Assembly (NCBI RefSeq): GCF_027744825.2
Contig: NC_071334.1
Location: forward strand, 4,885,937-4,949,936
Source of the DNA: Synchiropus splendidus
Lineage: Eukaryota > Chordata > Actinopteri > Syngnathiformes > Callionymidae
Direction: 5' to 3'
Length of the DNA stretch: 64,000 bases
The notes beneath the pieces are model-generated. The model was not told the DNA's origin. It worked only from the letters and a program-made list of their open reading frames with translations, and searched no databases. A program made the position numbers and the translations under genes. The first letter of the stretch is position 1. Each line of letters opens with the position of its first letter. Positions 44,546 through 56,360 of this stretch are shown piece by piece.

Positions 44546-45415
44546 ATGGTAGATGAGGCTTCATGAAACAGTGTTGCAGGGTTGATTTCCAGAGGCCGCT
44601 AGATGGCGCACTTGGTTTAGACATGATGTGAGGTTTCATTGAATGAATTGTTCAAGTCCAAACATTTTACAGCAGAAAATCAGAACACTGTGTCATGAAA
44701 CTTCATCTACCCTTCAATACTGTGTCATGAAGCCTCATCTACCCTTCAATACTGTGTCATGAAACTTCATCTACCCTTCAATACTGTGTCATGAAACCTC
44801 ATCTACCCTTCAATACTGTGTCATGAAGCCTCATCTACCCTTCAATACTGTGTCATGAAACCTCCGCTACCCTTCACTACTGTGTCATAAAGCCTCATCT
44901 ACCCTTCACTACTGTGTCATGAAGCCTCATCTACCCTTCAATACTGTGTCATGAAACCTCCTCCACCCTTCAATACTGTGTCATGAAACCTCATCTACCC
45001 TTCAATACTGCGTCATGAAACCTCCTCTACCCTTCAATACTGTGTCATGAAACCTCCTCTACCCTTCAATACTGTTTCATGAAACCTCATCTACCCTTCA
45101 ATACTGCGTCATGAAACCTCCTCTACCCTTCAATAGTGTGTCATGAAACCTCCTCTACCCTTCAATACTGTGTCATGAAGCCTCATCTACCCTTCACTAC
45201 TGTGTCATGAAGCCTCATCTACCCTTCAATACTGTGTCATGAAACCTCATCTACCCTTCAATACTGTGTCATGAAACCTCATCTACCCTTCACTACTGTG
45301 TCATGAAGCCTCATCTACCCTTCAATACTGTGTCATGAAACCTCCTCCACCCTTCAATACTGTGTCATGAAACCTCATCTACCCTTCAATACTGTGTCAT
45401 GAAACCTCATCTACC
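44546..45415 (-). repeat. Family A element expanded into a 32-bp minisatellite, opposite orientation
   Basis: The left side is a family A body: TGATGGTAGATGAGGCTTCATG, then GAGGCCGCTAGATGGCGCAC near 44590. Next come the TTTAGACATGATGTGAGGTTTC and CAAACATTTTACAGCAG blocks. From 44688 about 22 units of roughly TGTGTCATGAAACCTCATCT plus ACCCTTCAATAC follow. They are the reverse complement of the units at 14.9-15.6 kb. Variants (AAGCC, CTCCTC, CACTAC) recur in blocks, indicating higher-order duplication. The array grew from the right terminal repeat here and from the left terminal repeat at 14.9 kb. Confidence 0.9.
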
Positions 45416-46011
45416 AACCATTGTAGCAATTTTCTCTCGTGTTGGAGACATCCTCATGGATCATGGTCTGTCCTCAGCCGGACCCAACATCAGTTTCACC
45501 CCATGGTCTCTGAGTGTCTTGAGACCCTGCTACATTCATGTTTACATTTAAAGCGTAAATATCGGATTTAGCCACAACCTCCTTCAGTGGCCTTCAAGTG
45601 ACACAAGCAATAAACATATTATCCAAATCCTTGAACCTGAGTCGCCGCTGCTGCTGTCAGTGAAGTCGATGCATGATTTTGCCACATACCAGACGCCAAT
45701 AAACTCGTTTTGGATGAACAAAACGGTGAACTTTATGGTGTCCACGTGACATATCGGGCCATAATAGCAACACTGCTCCCCCCATGGTTTCCGCTGGTTT
45801 GGTCCGTATCCGTAAGCTTGGTGGAAAGGTTCAGAAATATGGACAAAATGAACCCAGGGCACGGGGAAGAAGGATCCATCCTAATCTGGATATGTTGAGC
45901 ATAAACACGCCTCAAGAGTTCAGTGAGTGTTTTAGGCGAATTTAAATAAATATTGTGACACAAAAGAATCAGGAAATATTAGAATGCAGAATCAGAATGC
46001 AGTATCCAGAC
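45416..46011. other. No gene seen
   Basis: Single-copy with chance frames only. The 92-codon minus frame 45584-45862 has no domain that I recognise. Confidence 0.4.
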
Positions 46012-46989
<978 letters not shown>

Positions 46990-47440
46990 TAACTGTGAGG
47001 CAGCGTTGCTGCTTTAGAGCAAGGCCATGAGCTGTAAATGGATATTGGAGATAAGATCTTTCATCTGGAGAGAGCCATGTCATTTTCCTATTTTTCTCCC
47101 TTATTGATTCTGGCTGCTCTCAGCTCCACATGAACAAACACTTTCAGACCCGGAAAAGGCCAATCCAGAGCCGTTCATATTCCATACTTATAGATCTGGC
47201 CGTTTTTTGTAGGAGATGTGGCGGCAGATGGGGAGAGATTTATGTGCAGATGTGTCGGCTGTGAGCGAGATATGCATTACCGTGCTCTTTTATTCGGAGG
47301 CTCCACTTATGTATTGCAGTGTATATCACATTTATCTCAGTTGTTGAGATGTTCACTCCCACTCGCTCACTGCTCAATAAATAAAGTTCCTGGCCAAATG
47401 GTTCAACTGTTTTGTTTGATGCATGTCAGAGAATAGCCAC
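46990..47440. promoter_or_regulatory. Candidate conserved non-coding block
   Basis: GGATATTGGAGATAAGATCTTTCATCTGG (47040-47068, GATA-like AGATAAGAT), CCAATCCAGAGCCGTTCATATTCC, TTATGTGCAGATGTG, GAGATATGCATTACCG (47268-47283) and CAGTGTATATCACATTTATCTCAG (47318-47341). Repeat-free. GATA- and POU-like cores are seen, but conservation is untested. Confidence 0.32.
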
Positions 47441-47794
47441 TTGTTTCATTGACCTCACATCAGACTTTTTAATCCGTCAATAATAAGAATATGTAGCAAC
47501 ATAAAATGGTAAAGATGCTTGTTTCAGCGTGGTAGGCGGAGAGTTCAGTCATATGAATATGGCCAAGAATTTAAATTGACACTTTCGACTTTTTTTTTTA
47601 ACTTAAGTGAAAGCACTGAATGGAAGTAACATATGGGATTTAACCTCATAAAAGAAGTTGCAATGTAAACACTTAAACAGGAACATGAAACTGAGATTCA
47701 GCTAAGTTGAGTTCACAACAGAAATAGGGTGAGCTTTGCCATCATAAAGGGAGAAGCTTGCAACAGAAAATTGTCAAATTCTTCTTCGTCACTG

Positions 47795-48190
47795 TTGCAA
47801 CCCATCCTCACTCTTATGGCATCATATACCGACAATGGGAAAGTGGACTTTTGCGTCCTATACTGACGACAAATGCAGCTTCAGCGTTGCATGTTCACAC
47901 ATTGGCAGCACAGCACGTAAAAGAAAGACGCAAGTTGGAGTCAGGTAGGCCATGGGATGGCGCTCCATTCATTCTACATGTAACAATGTGCCAATTCCTA
48001 TTTAAAGCCCCACGAACAGCCATGGGTTTTAGTCGGTACCTTCACTAAGGAGGTGAGCTACGTAAGGGGTTATAAAGAGCAACTGACATGCACCATGATT
48101 CTGTGAGGAGAGCTTCCCTATGTCTCCCTGTCCCCCGCGCGACATTTGAGTTTTTTTTCCGCCTCCATGCACGATGCAACTCATTGGACA
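47795..48190 (+). mobile_element. Family B copy
   Basis: CCATCCTCACTCTTATGGCATCATATACCGACAATGGGAAAG opens it (from 47801). It continues with GGACTTTTGCGTCCTATACTGACGAC, GCATGTTCACACATTGGCAGC, GCCATGGGATGGCGCTCCATTC and AGGTGAGCTACGTAAGGGG, then GTGAGGAGAGCTTCCC. The right arm is absent. Together with 3.74 and 24.0 kb it defines a one-armed subtype. Confidence 0.75.
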
Positions 48191-48339
48191 CACAGGTCCT
48201 GAGATAAGCCAGCTAAGAGTTTGCCTCATATATATAAACAAAAAAATGTTCATTTTCTGTGGCATGAAATCTGCCTAACATTCTTGAGCTGTCAAGACAA
48301 GTGAGGGTTGAGCGGCAACTCAAATGGTTTTTGCTAGTC

Positions 48340-48800
48340 AACACCTCACCAAATAAGACCAAGACATTGTCAAGACTGGAGCGTATCAAGAGCAAGAACA
48401 AGACCAAAACAGTCCATGTAAGGAGTCTCAGTCTGATTCTCAAGTGGGCGGCAGTGGGTGCAGGCGCGCAGTGGTGAACCCACCAGGTTCCAGCTGAGAC
48501 CAGCAGCACCGTCTTTACACACCGGATTAGTGTTTGAGTATCCGCCGGATGAGTTGCAACGAAAAGCTGTGGCCTTGTGGATACTTGATAAATATCTGCG
48601 AAAAAGAAAAGCACAACCAAAAGCAAAAGAGAAAGAAAAAAAACACAAAACTGAACAAAAGAACAGAGTCTTTCACCAATCATGATAGTTTCCTCTGTCG
48701 ATCTCGACCAGTCTTCAATAGCAATCCCGAGTCCGCCCAGTCCGAGACTGAGTCAAGACCAAGTCAAATTGCATTCAAGAAAAAAGTGGTTCGACGACTC
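48340..48800 (+). other. Unclassified segment with an unusual open frame
   Basis: A plus frame without an ATG (48458-48685) reads HTGLVFEYPPDELQRKAVAL, then WILDKYLRKRK, before a lysine-rich tail and a stop. That core looks more protein-like than the other chance frames. The flanks carry repeated AAGACCAAGAC / TCAAGACCAAGTC words (48356-48368, 48752-48764), which suggest a transposable element rather than a host exon. No splice pair was found and no family is recognised. Confidence 0.25.
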
Positions 48801-49816
48801 GACCTTAGGACCTGAATAGATTCTATCAACTAAAAAAGTTCCAACAGAGCATAAGCACCTGTTGACAATCCGGGGCATGAACTCTCGCTCTGTTCACCCA
48901 AAAGAAACCCTTACGAAAACAATGGATTCTCAATTCTTCATCCACCAGCGCCCTCCTAAACTGATGCCTATGTCCTCACAGATATATGAAAAAAAAATGT
49001 TTGAAGACTTGTTCATAAGTACTACAGACTCTGTAAACAACACTCCTATAAAATGTTTAAGAAGTTGTTGTGGGAGGTAAAAAATGAGCAACTCAAGAAA
49101 ACTACCAACAACAACTGAAAGTTGGTGAAAACTGTCCAGAGTCAGAGCAAGACAACAGAATCACAATTCATCCATCACATTGTAATGCAGATCTCATTTT
49201 GAGGTAATGACTTATTTTCCAAACGTAGCTAATAGAGCCGTTGCATGGGCTGCAGTGATTATTGGGTTCTTTGTTGTACGATCAAATTATTAGTGCAAAC
49301 AAATGTTTGTTGGACGATCGCAAACAACAATCCAAAGCTATGGTAGCAGTATTTATTTTGGAAATTAACTTTACTTCACGCAGACCTGCATGTTAAATCA
49401 GGTCGATTAGACAGCGGGCACTAGTTGTGCGGGTGCCATGTCACTTTCTGTCACATGGAAAACAACTTCTCCATTTGAAAAGGAAGCAGAAGACTGGAAC
49501 AAACTATCCATCTATCCAACCCTTCGAATGTGACTTACTAATGGGTGAACATAAAATAAAAGCCCAAAACAATTTGGAATAAGCTTGGTATTGGTATATT
49601 TATTGTATATTCATATTTATTTATTGTGTATTAACTTTAAGAAAGAAAGATTTAAGGGTGATTGGAGGATACACTTTTCACAGCATGTGCCGATATCTTA
49701 ACTCCATCCACCACAGACCTGTCCTCACAAGTGTAACACACAAGACGTCACTGAGTTTAAATATAATCCAAACAACATTTTTTTTTGTTTTTCCTCAAAA
49801 TTCAAATCAATATAGA
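48801..49816. other. No gene seen
   Basis: AT-rich single-copy sequence with short frames. Confidence 0.4.
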
Positions 49817-50054
49817 TTAATGTTCATGTTGATAGTGACCTTTGAAGACGCTAATGTTTAAGCTCAAGTGAGGGACAGATTGTACTGTTGGATCCAAACG
49901 CACACAAACTTCTGAACGCAGAATAACTGACATGGAAGGAAAGTAATTTGATGTTTCAGCTGCATTCGCATTGTCCCATGTGTCCCAAGAGTCCTCGTAA
50001 GCTAATGTAGATTTAGCTTCCAAGTGTTGAGCAACGACATTGTCCTCATGCTTC
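49817..50054 (-). other. Possible exon downstream of a candidate promoter
   Basis: On the minus strand a strong 3' splice site, TTCTCCTTCCTTTAACAG, ends at 50055. An open frame follows from 50054 (beginning KHEDNVVAQHLEAKSTLAYE, reading on to about 49817). A donor is unclear; ACA|GTACAA near 49880 is the best weak one. The peptide is not recognised. It could be a 5' untranslated or non-coding exon, since the first ATG in another frame closes after 15 codons. Confidence 0.25.
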
Positions 50055-50139
50055 CTGTTAAAGGAAGGAGAAAGTGCCATCAAATCCTTCATTTAAATTT
50101 TCTCTGACTCATGAAAACATTAAAAAAAATCGTATGTGA

Positions 50140-50640
50140 CGCCATCATCCCGCGGCAGGTAGAACACATTCGGTAAGCGGACGAATTTGGTACCTACAGC
50201 GGTATCTGTCTGATAAATGGTAGCAGATGTTAGCCGCTAGCAGCTAACGTCAGAGCTAACCTGTTGGCTGGCTATATCTGCAAGATACTTTAGCAAACAC
50301 AGTAAGAAAAAATGACACTGACACGTTTGTTAGCATCTCAAAGAAGACCCGCGGTAAACGCAAAGAATGGCTAACACCTTCAGTCATCCTCGGTTCTCAC
50401 CTGGGCGCCAATGTCCGCTCTGGTCTGGGCTCTTGGTCGGTCGGATTCCTGTTTCGTCGCTGAGGTCACATAGCTGCCGGAAACTAGCCTGGAGGTCACA
50501 TGGGTGGCATCACTCCCAGGACACGCCCATTGTCAGGTCACCCTGAGACAGTTACGCTGTCTAGAGACTCGATGTGCTAACAGCTAAAGTGCCAGACTCT
50601 GAGTTTCGCAACAGTTCAATATGGACCCTGTCATCACAGA
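50140..50640 (-). promoter_or_regulatory. CpG-rich candidate promoter with first exon and 5' splice site
   Basis: CpG dinucleotides are much denser here than in the flanks. On the minus strand TTTCCGGCAG (ETS-like) lies near 50475-50485. A putative exon then ends in GGCGCCCAG|GTGAGA at 50401/50400, a near-ideal donor. The paired acceptor at 50055 would give a 346-bp intron. GCTAACGTCAGAGCTAACC-like sequence (50242-50260) is also of a kind often seen around fish 5' ends. No long coding frame is attached, so a non-coding RNA or an untranslated first exon of a gene continuing left is possible. Confidence 0.35.
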
Positions 50641-51530
50641 CAAGATGAAGCTAATGCATTTTGTCCAAATATGATTTATTGTTGCTTTAAAGAGGACAGA
50701 TATTGTCAATGAAAAGCATCAGAGCTTGAGATTCTGGCGGCGCTGCCTTCATGGTAGGACTCAACAGTGGATTGATACTCACTCCTCAGCTGCTAATACA
50801 ATCGTTCACAAGATATTTAAACCCTTGTCAATGAGACATTCGACTTGTGGCCTCGCACCAAAATCAAGAATCATGAAAACACTGCCATTGTTTTAGCGTC
50901 ACTTCATTACAAGCAAATGAGGATGGATTGGCTGTTCTAGTTTCAGGTTGCTCACTTCAAATGAGCAACTGCAGCGGCTTGGACTGCACACACACGTGCA
51001 CACACCCTCACACAGACACACACGCGCACAGGCCTCCTGGCTGAAGGGTGGTGTGCATAGGGAGGCACTCGACTAACAGCAGGCCTGACTGATGGCCAAT
51101 GATGATGTCATCAGCGAGTGCCAATCCTGATCATGACGGTGGAGCGGTGCCAGGCTCGCGGGTGGCCGTGGCAACCAGATGCCAAGGCAACAATGCCACT
51201 CAGCCAATGAGAGGCGGCGGATGGTGCATGGCAGATGCGCTGCAGAATCATCTGGAGTATTTCTCACCATCTCAAACATTGTTTGTCCCATTATTATTCC
51301 ACGAATGTTTGTGTGCTTAAGGAAAATCCATGCGAGGAATCCATTCGTCATGTGCTGGGGATTTGTTTGTTGTGCACTGGTCCGTCTCTTAGTGCACTAA
51401 TAAGTCAGAGTGGCTGTGAACAGGACAGATGCGCTGGACTTTTTCATGTGAGCCGAACGTCTCCTGAAGATGTGGCTTTGGGTTTGATTATTTTCAGTCA
51501 GGTTTGTGGACTTCAATTCATGATGAATTA
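50641..51530. other. No gene seen
   Basis: Includes a CA-rich run near 50985-51030. Overlapping frames 51073-51531 on both strands show no domain. Confidence 0.4.
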
Positions 51531-51531
51531 A

Positions 51532-52535
51532 TCTTCTTCTTCTTTCTCTGTGGGCTTCTCCCTTCAGTGGTGGCCACAGCGGATCATCTTCCTCCATCTC
51601 CCCCTGTCCTCTGCTTCCTCTTCTCTCAAACCTACAAACCTCATGTCCTCCTTCACCACCTCCATCAATCTCCTCTTTGACCTTCCTCTCCACCTTCTGC
51701 CTGGCAGTTCCAACCTCAACATCTTCATCTACCAATGGACTGGCTCTCTCTCTCCTCTGTACATGTCCAAACCATCTCCATCCAGCCTCTCTGACTTGGT
51801 CTCCTAAACACCTGAGCACATGTGCTGTCCCTCTGATCCTATCATCATCCTGCTCACTCCCAGAGAGAAGCTCAGCATCTTCATCTCTGCTACCTCCAGC
51901 TCTGCCTCCTGTCTTTTCCTCGTGCCACTGTTTCCAAACCATACAACATTGCTGGCCTCACCACCCTTCTGGACATTTTCCCTTTCATCCTTGCCGACAC
52001 CCTTTTGTCACACATCACACCTGACACTTTTCTCCAATGAGTCCATCCTGCCTGCACCCGCTTCTTCACCTCTTTCTCACACTCTCCATGGCCCTGGACA
52101 GTTGAGCCTCAGTACTTCAAACCCTCCACCTTCTTTATCTCTGCATCCTGTAACTTCACCTGTCCACTTGGCTCCCTCTCATTCACACATATGGATTCTG
52201 TCTTACTGCAGCTAACCTTCATTCCTCTCCTTTCTAAGGCAAACTTCCACCTCTCTAGCTGATCTTCCACTTGCTCCCTGCTCTCACCACAGATCACAAT
52301 GTCATCTGCAAACATTATAGTCCAAGGGGCTTCTTGTCTAACCTCATCTATCAACCTGTCCATCACCATGGCAAACAAGAAGGTCTCAGAGCTGAGCCTT
52401 GGTACAGTCCCACCTCCACCTTCAGCTCCTCTCTTCCACCTGCAGCACACCTCACCACTGTCTCACACCTGCCACACATGTCCTGTACCACTCCAACATA
52501 CTTCTCGGCCACTCCAGACCTCCTCATACAATAAG
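51532..52535 (-). pseudogene. RTE-type LINE fragment retaining the FADD catalytic motif
   Basis: Largest of three related copies. From its 5' side on the minus strand, 52450-52109 encodes the reverse transcriptase motif MFADDIVICGE (two catalytic aspartates present). Next come EQVEDQLERWKFALERRGMKVSC, NEREPSGQVKLQDAE and EGLKY. After a frame change, 51942 onward gives IRGTAHVLRCLGDQVREAGW and FGHVQRRE. Another shift at a (GA)n stretch follows, then the C-terminal tail. The 3' end is GTGGCCACCACTGAAGGGAG...GAAGAAGAAG at 51532. The N-terminal endonuclease and fingers are missing. It is multiply frameshifted and inactive. Confidence 0.85.
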
Positions 52536-52584
52536 ATTCTGTCCACTACAAACTGACAAAACTTTTCATCCCTGATTGCTGAAT

Positions 52585-52780
52585 ACTAATGAGGTATCAT
52601 GAAACACTACTGCAGGGTTGATGAAACGGTGTCCTAATTTTTTTTTTTTGGTTTATAGATGACATGAGGTTTCATTGAATTGGTTGTTCAAGTCCATATG
52701 TTTTACAGCAGACAGCGCCATCTGGTGGCCTCTGAGAATCAGGACACTGTTTCATGAAACGTGGGTGAGTTCCATTACTA
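52585..52780 (+). mobile_element. Family A element
   Basis: ACTAATGAGGTATCATGAAAC start, and TTTCATGAAACGTGGGTGAG near the right end. A T-run has replaced the forward motif. The reverse CTCF-like motif at 52714-52728 is exact. It is inserted about 50 bp beyond the RTE fragment. Confidence 0.7.
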
Positions 52781-52855
52781 CTCTGTAAATAAAACTGCAT
52801 GTCTGAAATTCTGACCCCAGGTGCGAAATTTGGCAAACAATATCTGTGTTTATCG

Positions 52856-52870
52856 CAAAAAAAAAATAAC

Positions 52871-52912
<42 letters not shown>
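52856..52912. repeat. (A)n-(TA)n tract
   Basis: About 10 A, AACCC, then about 40 bp of TA. Confidence 0.95.
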
Positions 52913-52914
<2 letters not shown>

Positions 52915-53999
52915 CATCGACTGGCTTCATGGCCTTGCCCAAACTTTCCTCAGCCATAGAGACTGCTAAACTGATGGCCCTGTATATATTTGAAACCCGC
53001 GGTCGTCCCACTGACTCAGATCACGGTCTCAGTTCATTTCTCAAGTCTGGCAAGCATTGTACAATGGCCTCAACGCAAGGATTTTTTTGACACACGCAAG
53101 TTGTGGGCTTCAACCGTGGCGTGTTTTCCTGTTTCCCCTGGTCCATAGCTCAGTGTCAGGACCGATCAGCGGCTACACTCAATTCCCCTTTCATTACTGG
53201 CCTCAGCTCTGTGCCAAGTCGAGACTGTTTCTGTCACCAGTTGGTGATACACTGCTGATGTTGGCATGCAACATGGCTGGTCTCTTCTTTCGTCAATCCT
53301 CTTCTGCATTTTATTATTCCGATTTGTCGGGTCAACGCCGGAGCTTTTGCATGAGTCAATATCTCTTTCTAAAGTCATGTGTTTTCTAGACGATTCTGGC
53401 CTCCGTATCTGAACTCATGGACCTATTTTTGGTCCACGGATTTGGGATGTCTGTCTGTCTGTGTTTGCTCTGCTGTTTTAGTTTTTAAAAGAAATGCTTG
53501 TTTTCTTTTACTCCGGCTGAGGAGTCCTCACAACTGGTTATTGTGTAAAGAATTTTGAACATGACACACAGTGAATGCTTCCCAGATACACAATAGATGG
53601 GCAGATCTTTTGAACCACATAAAAATAACGGTAATACATGAGGATTATCATCGTAATAAACAAAATATATAACAAACAAATAAGGAGGGTAGGTGCAATA
53701 TTCGTGTAGCAATTGCCACAAATGACTTCTCTGCCAAAACATGAGTGATTCTGAAATCTAACCTGAAGGACAGAAATGTGCTTTATCTGGCTCACCAACA
53801 GGGAACAGAGGTGGCAAAATTATTGAAATTTAAGGAATCTCTGTCACATTATTTCAGCAGCAGGTGTTTGCACCAGATCGTCCCCACCTCACTGATTTTC
53901 AATGAAGTCAGGTGGGATCACAATGATCATGAATCCCGGCTAAAGGACAGAAACATGACGTGGAAATGTACAGGTGAAGATATGTATTCACAAAATAAA
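52913..53999. other. No gene seen
   Basis: Frames up to 110 codons (53057-53389) without a domain or paired splice sites. Single-copy. Confidence 0.4.
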
Positions 54000-54340
54000 A
54001 AAGCAGTTGTACGCTGGAATTAATAATTCCTCTCTGCATCATTGCAATATGTCCAATTTGCTGTTTTTGTGTTGCATCTCCTCTCAATAGGTAGGAGCCC
54101 TGAGCAGCAGACAGGAGTGGTGAACAGTTAATAGCGGCGCTGCAATAACAATAAAATGTCATCAATCTGTGCGCGCCTCCTGCCTCTGTCACACCAAGTT
54201 TGTACAGAGTAATGACATTAGGCCCGGAGTAGCAAGCGCGCCGCTCTCTTAAAGGCACAGCGCAAATAAACAACCACCACGACGGGGAGAGGAGGTTATT
54301 GACGGAACAGGAAATGAAATAAAAGACGTTGGAATAAATC
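54000..54340. promoter_or_regulatory. Candidate conserved non-coding block
   Basis: GGAATTAATAATTCC (54016-54030, nearly perfect palindrome), GGCGCTGCAATAACAATAAAATG (54137-54159), GTACAGAGTAATGACATTAGGC (54201-54222) and GGCACAGCGCAAATAAACAACC (54255-54276). CpG content is raised in the middle. A 186-codon minus frame crosses it, but its sequence is not protein-like to my eye. Confidence 0.33.
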
Positions 54341-54789
54341 ATTGGAGGCGATGGCCGATCCTGGTGGCTACAATTGGATGTGCATTTTGGAATTTCTCTG
54401 GAGCACTTTTGGGAACATCTCCTCTTTGGCACACATGCATCAGACATATTGTTACAGTTAGTAAACACACGTGGACCTGACAGAATAATGCCTCAAAGTA
54501 ACAGATGAGTTCGGAAAAATAAAGCCATGTTTTGAAAAGTTGATCCAAATGACATGCTGCTCTTAGGACCAACGACAGAGCATCTGAAAAATGTGACTCT
54601 TCAACATTGTTTGAAAGTCAAGTGCACTGCCTTTGCTGGAGCATTAGATCAATCCACCTAGGTTTTGGCTGGACTCAAACACTCGGTGGTTTAACATGTG
54701 CAGAATTGCTCCGGTTCAGTGAATAAACAAACCAATAAATAGGCATTTTCCCCTGCCAGGTCACACAAGTTCCTTCCATGTCATACATG

Positions 54790-55196
54790 TACCGTAAATT
54801 TTGGACAATAGAGCGCACCGGAATATTAGCCACGCCCACTAACTTTAAGAAGGAAATCAGATCTTGTTCATCTGTAAGCCGCAGGTGCAGTGGTGCTGTC
54901 TGCACCGTAGAAAGGCTTTAAAATGCATGAGGATCACTTCTAAACTAGTTTGGAAAATGGGCTCCAGCATGGAGACTGACTCAGGAAACAAACTGGCCAA
55001 TGTTCTGAACTGGACTCATCAACGCCTCACATCTTTTACTGACTTTAAAGCGCTCAAAATGTGTCCTTCACCACAGCCGGTCTCGGCTTTGTGGGTGGAT
55101 CCAAATATTCTATTAAATATTCAATATAATATTATGTTATAGGGTTCAGACTGTGAGAAAAAAAAAGTAGCGGCTTATTGTCCAAAAATTATGGTA
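54790..55196 (+). mobile_element. Family C inverted-repeat element, TA-flanked
   Basis: The left end TACCGTAAATTTTGGACAATA (54790-54810) is the reverse complement, with three differences, of the right end TATTGTCCAAAAATTATGGTA (55176-55196). The 407-bp body shares a long block with 28.3 kb in reverse. It contains GTAAGCCGCAGGTGCAG and GTAGCGGCTTATTG, matching a MITE type whose ends read like CCGTAATTTCCGGACTATAAGCCGC in many fish. There is no transposase frame. Confidence 0.75.
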
Positions 55197-55249
55197 TATA
55201 ATGTAGGTGATATTTACCTTATGTCCAGCTGAGGGAGAAGTGCTCTTGT

Positions 55250-55545
55250 TATCAACCCCTCCTCACTCTCATGGCGTCATATATTGACGTTGGGAAAGTG
55301 GACTTTTGCGTCCTATACTGACGACAAAGGCAGCCTTCAGTTGTTGACTCATTGACGTTTCAATGGACTAAATGAATGTTGTCCTTCTGATGTAGCGTTC
55401 CTTAGCACGGTGCCTCAAGTTACCGACACGTTGTTCCTCATAGAATGGAGCGCCACCCCAAGGCGTTCCCAACCCCAACCTTTTCTTTTTTTTGTTTTTT
55501 TTTTTACGTGCCACGCTGCCACTGCGTCAACATGACTTTTCATGT
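55250..55545 (+). mobile_element. Family B copy, rearranged with inverted right side
   Basis: The left arm is very well preserved (CCTCACTCTCATGGCGTCATATATTGACGTTGGGAAAG, from 55260; then GGACTTTTGCGTCCTATACTGACGAC). The right side carries family centre sequence in reverse: CATAGAATGGAGCGCC, TCCCAACCCCAACC and CGTGCCACGCTGCCACTGCGTCAACATG. This copy is therefore a large inverted repeat made from the left half. Confidence 0.75.
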
Positions 55546-56030
55546 TTGAGTTACTGTCATTTTGTGACAATGTCTTTTTATTTCTTCAACAATTTTTGGG
55601 GGGGTTTGTGAGCAGCTGGATTTAGCAAAAACTTCATTCCTGGCTTCTTCCTGCATCTTTGCCCCTTGAAACCAGACAAAACAACTCTTCTTCTGTCCAT
55701 CTGTGTCATGGCAAAGTGTGGTTCAAATATGAATTAAGGAAAGAGAGAATGATATGGTTGGACAGTGTTACTCATCAGAAAATGTTGGACCTGCGCAGTT
55801 TCACACATGACGTATCAGAAAATAAGAAAGAGACGAGAACACAAAAAATATCCATCAAGCAGTTCCTGATTCGTTCTGTTCTGTTCTCAGAGAACACAGT
55901 GGGTGACATGTACACACTGACACAGATGGGAGCCTTTACACCAAAATAAAAGGTGTGATAAAACAACATTAGCATCAGACTAAATATAGAGGAACATCAG
56001 GGACGTCTTATATCCCCATGTCTCTCACTT
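55546..56030. other. No gene seen
   Basis: The 96-codon frame (55659-55949) has ordinary composition but no recognised domain or exon borders. Confidence 0.4.
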
Positions 56031-56360
56031 AAACCGCAAGTCTCTTTAATAAACATCGAAGCCCCGAGGGGTGCTTTAAGAAGACCATGTGTTTGGTGCG
56101 ACAGAAGGGGGAGGTGCAGTGGGCTCCTTCTGCCCAGGCGGCATTAACCTCCCCTCGCTGGAGGCCAAGCCGTGCCACCGATCCTGCTTCTAATTCACCC
56201 CTGCTGGCAGCGCTAATGCCAGCCAACACCAGTTACCACCCAATCTGCTCAGGGGACGGCCTGGTCCTGTTCGGCCCGACACCACTGGGTCTGCATCATG
56301 ATCAGCAGCTGCCAGAGCTCACATCTCTTCAATCTCACATGCTCTGAGCTGAGAATGTAC
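56031..56360. promoter_or_regulatory. Candidate conserved non-coding block
   Basis: Moderate GC content, repeat-free. Contains AGTCTCTTTAATAAACATCGAAGC (56039-56062), GGCGGCATTAACCTCCCC, GCTTCTAATTCACCCC (56187-56202) and GCTGGCAGCGCTAATGCCAGC (56203-56223, an interrupted palindrome). Open on both strands but without recognisable protein. Confidence 0.33.

Noticed and set aside
48213..48683. 156-codon minus frame with hydrophobic start
   Set aside because: Resembles a signal or membrane segment only because it reads antisense through a lysine-coding A-rich stretch and ends in family B-flanking sequence. No domain.
51532..52535. Functional reverse transcriptase
   Set aside because: FADD is present, but the copy lacks the endonuclease and fingers and has several frameshifts, so it cannot be active.
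53908..54468. 186-codon minus frame
   Set aside because: Composition not protein-like, no start or splice support, overlaps a candidate non-coding block.
55659..55949. 96-codon frame with plausible residues
   Set aside because: No upstream promoter or splice borders, and no known motif.
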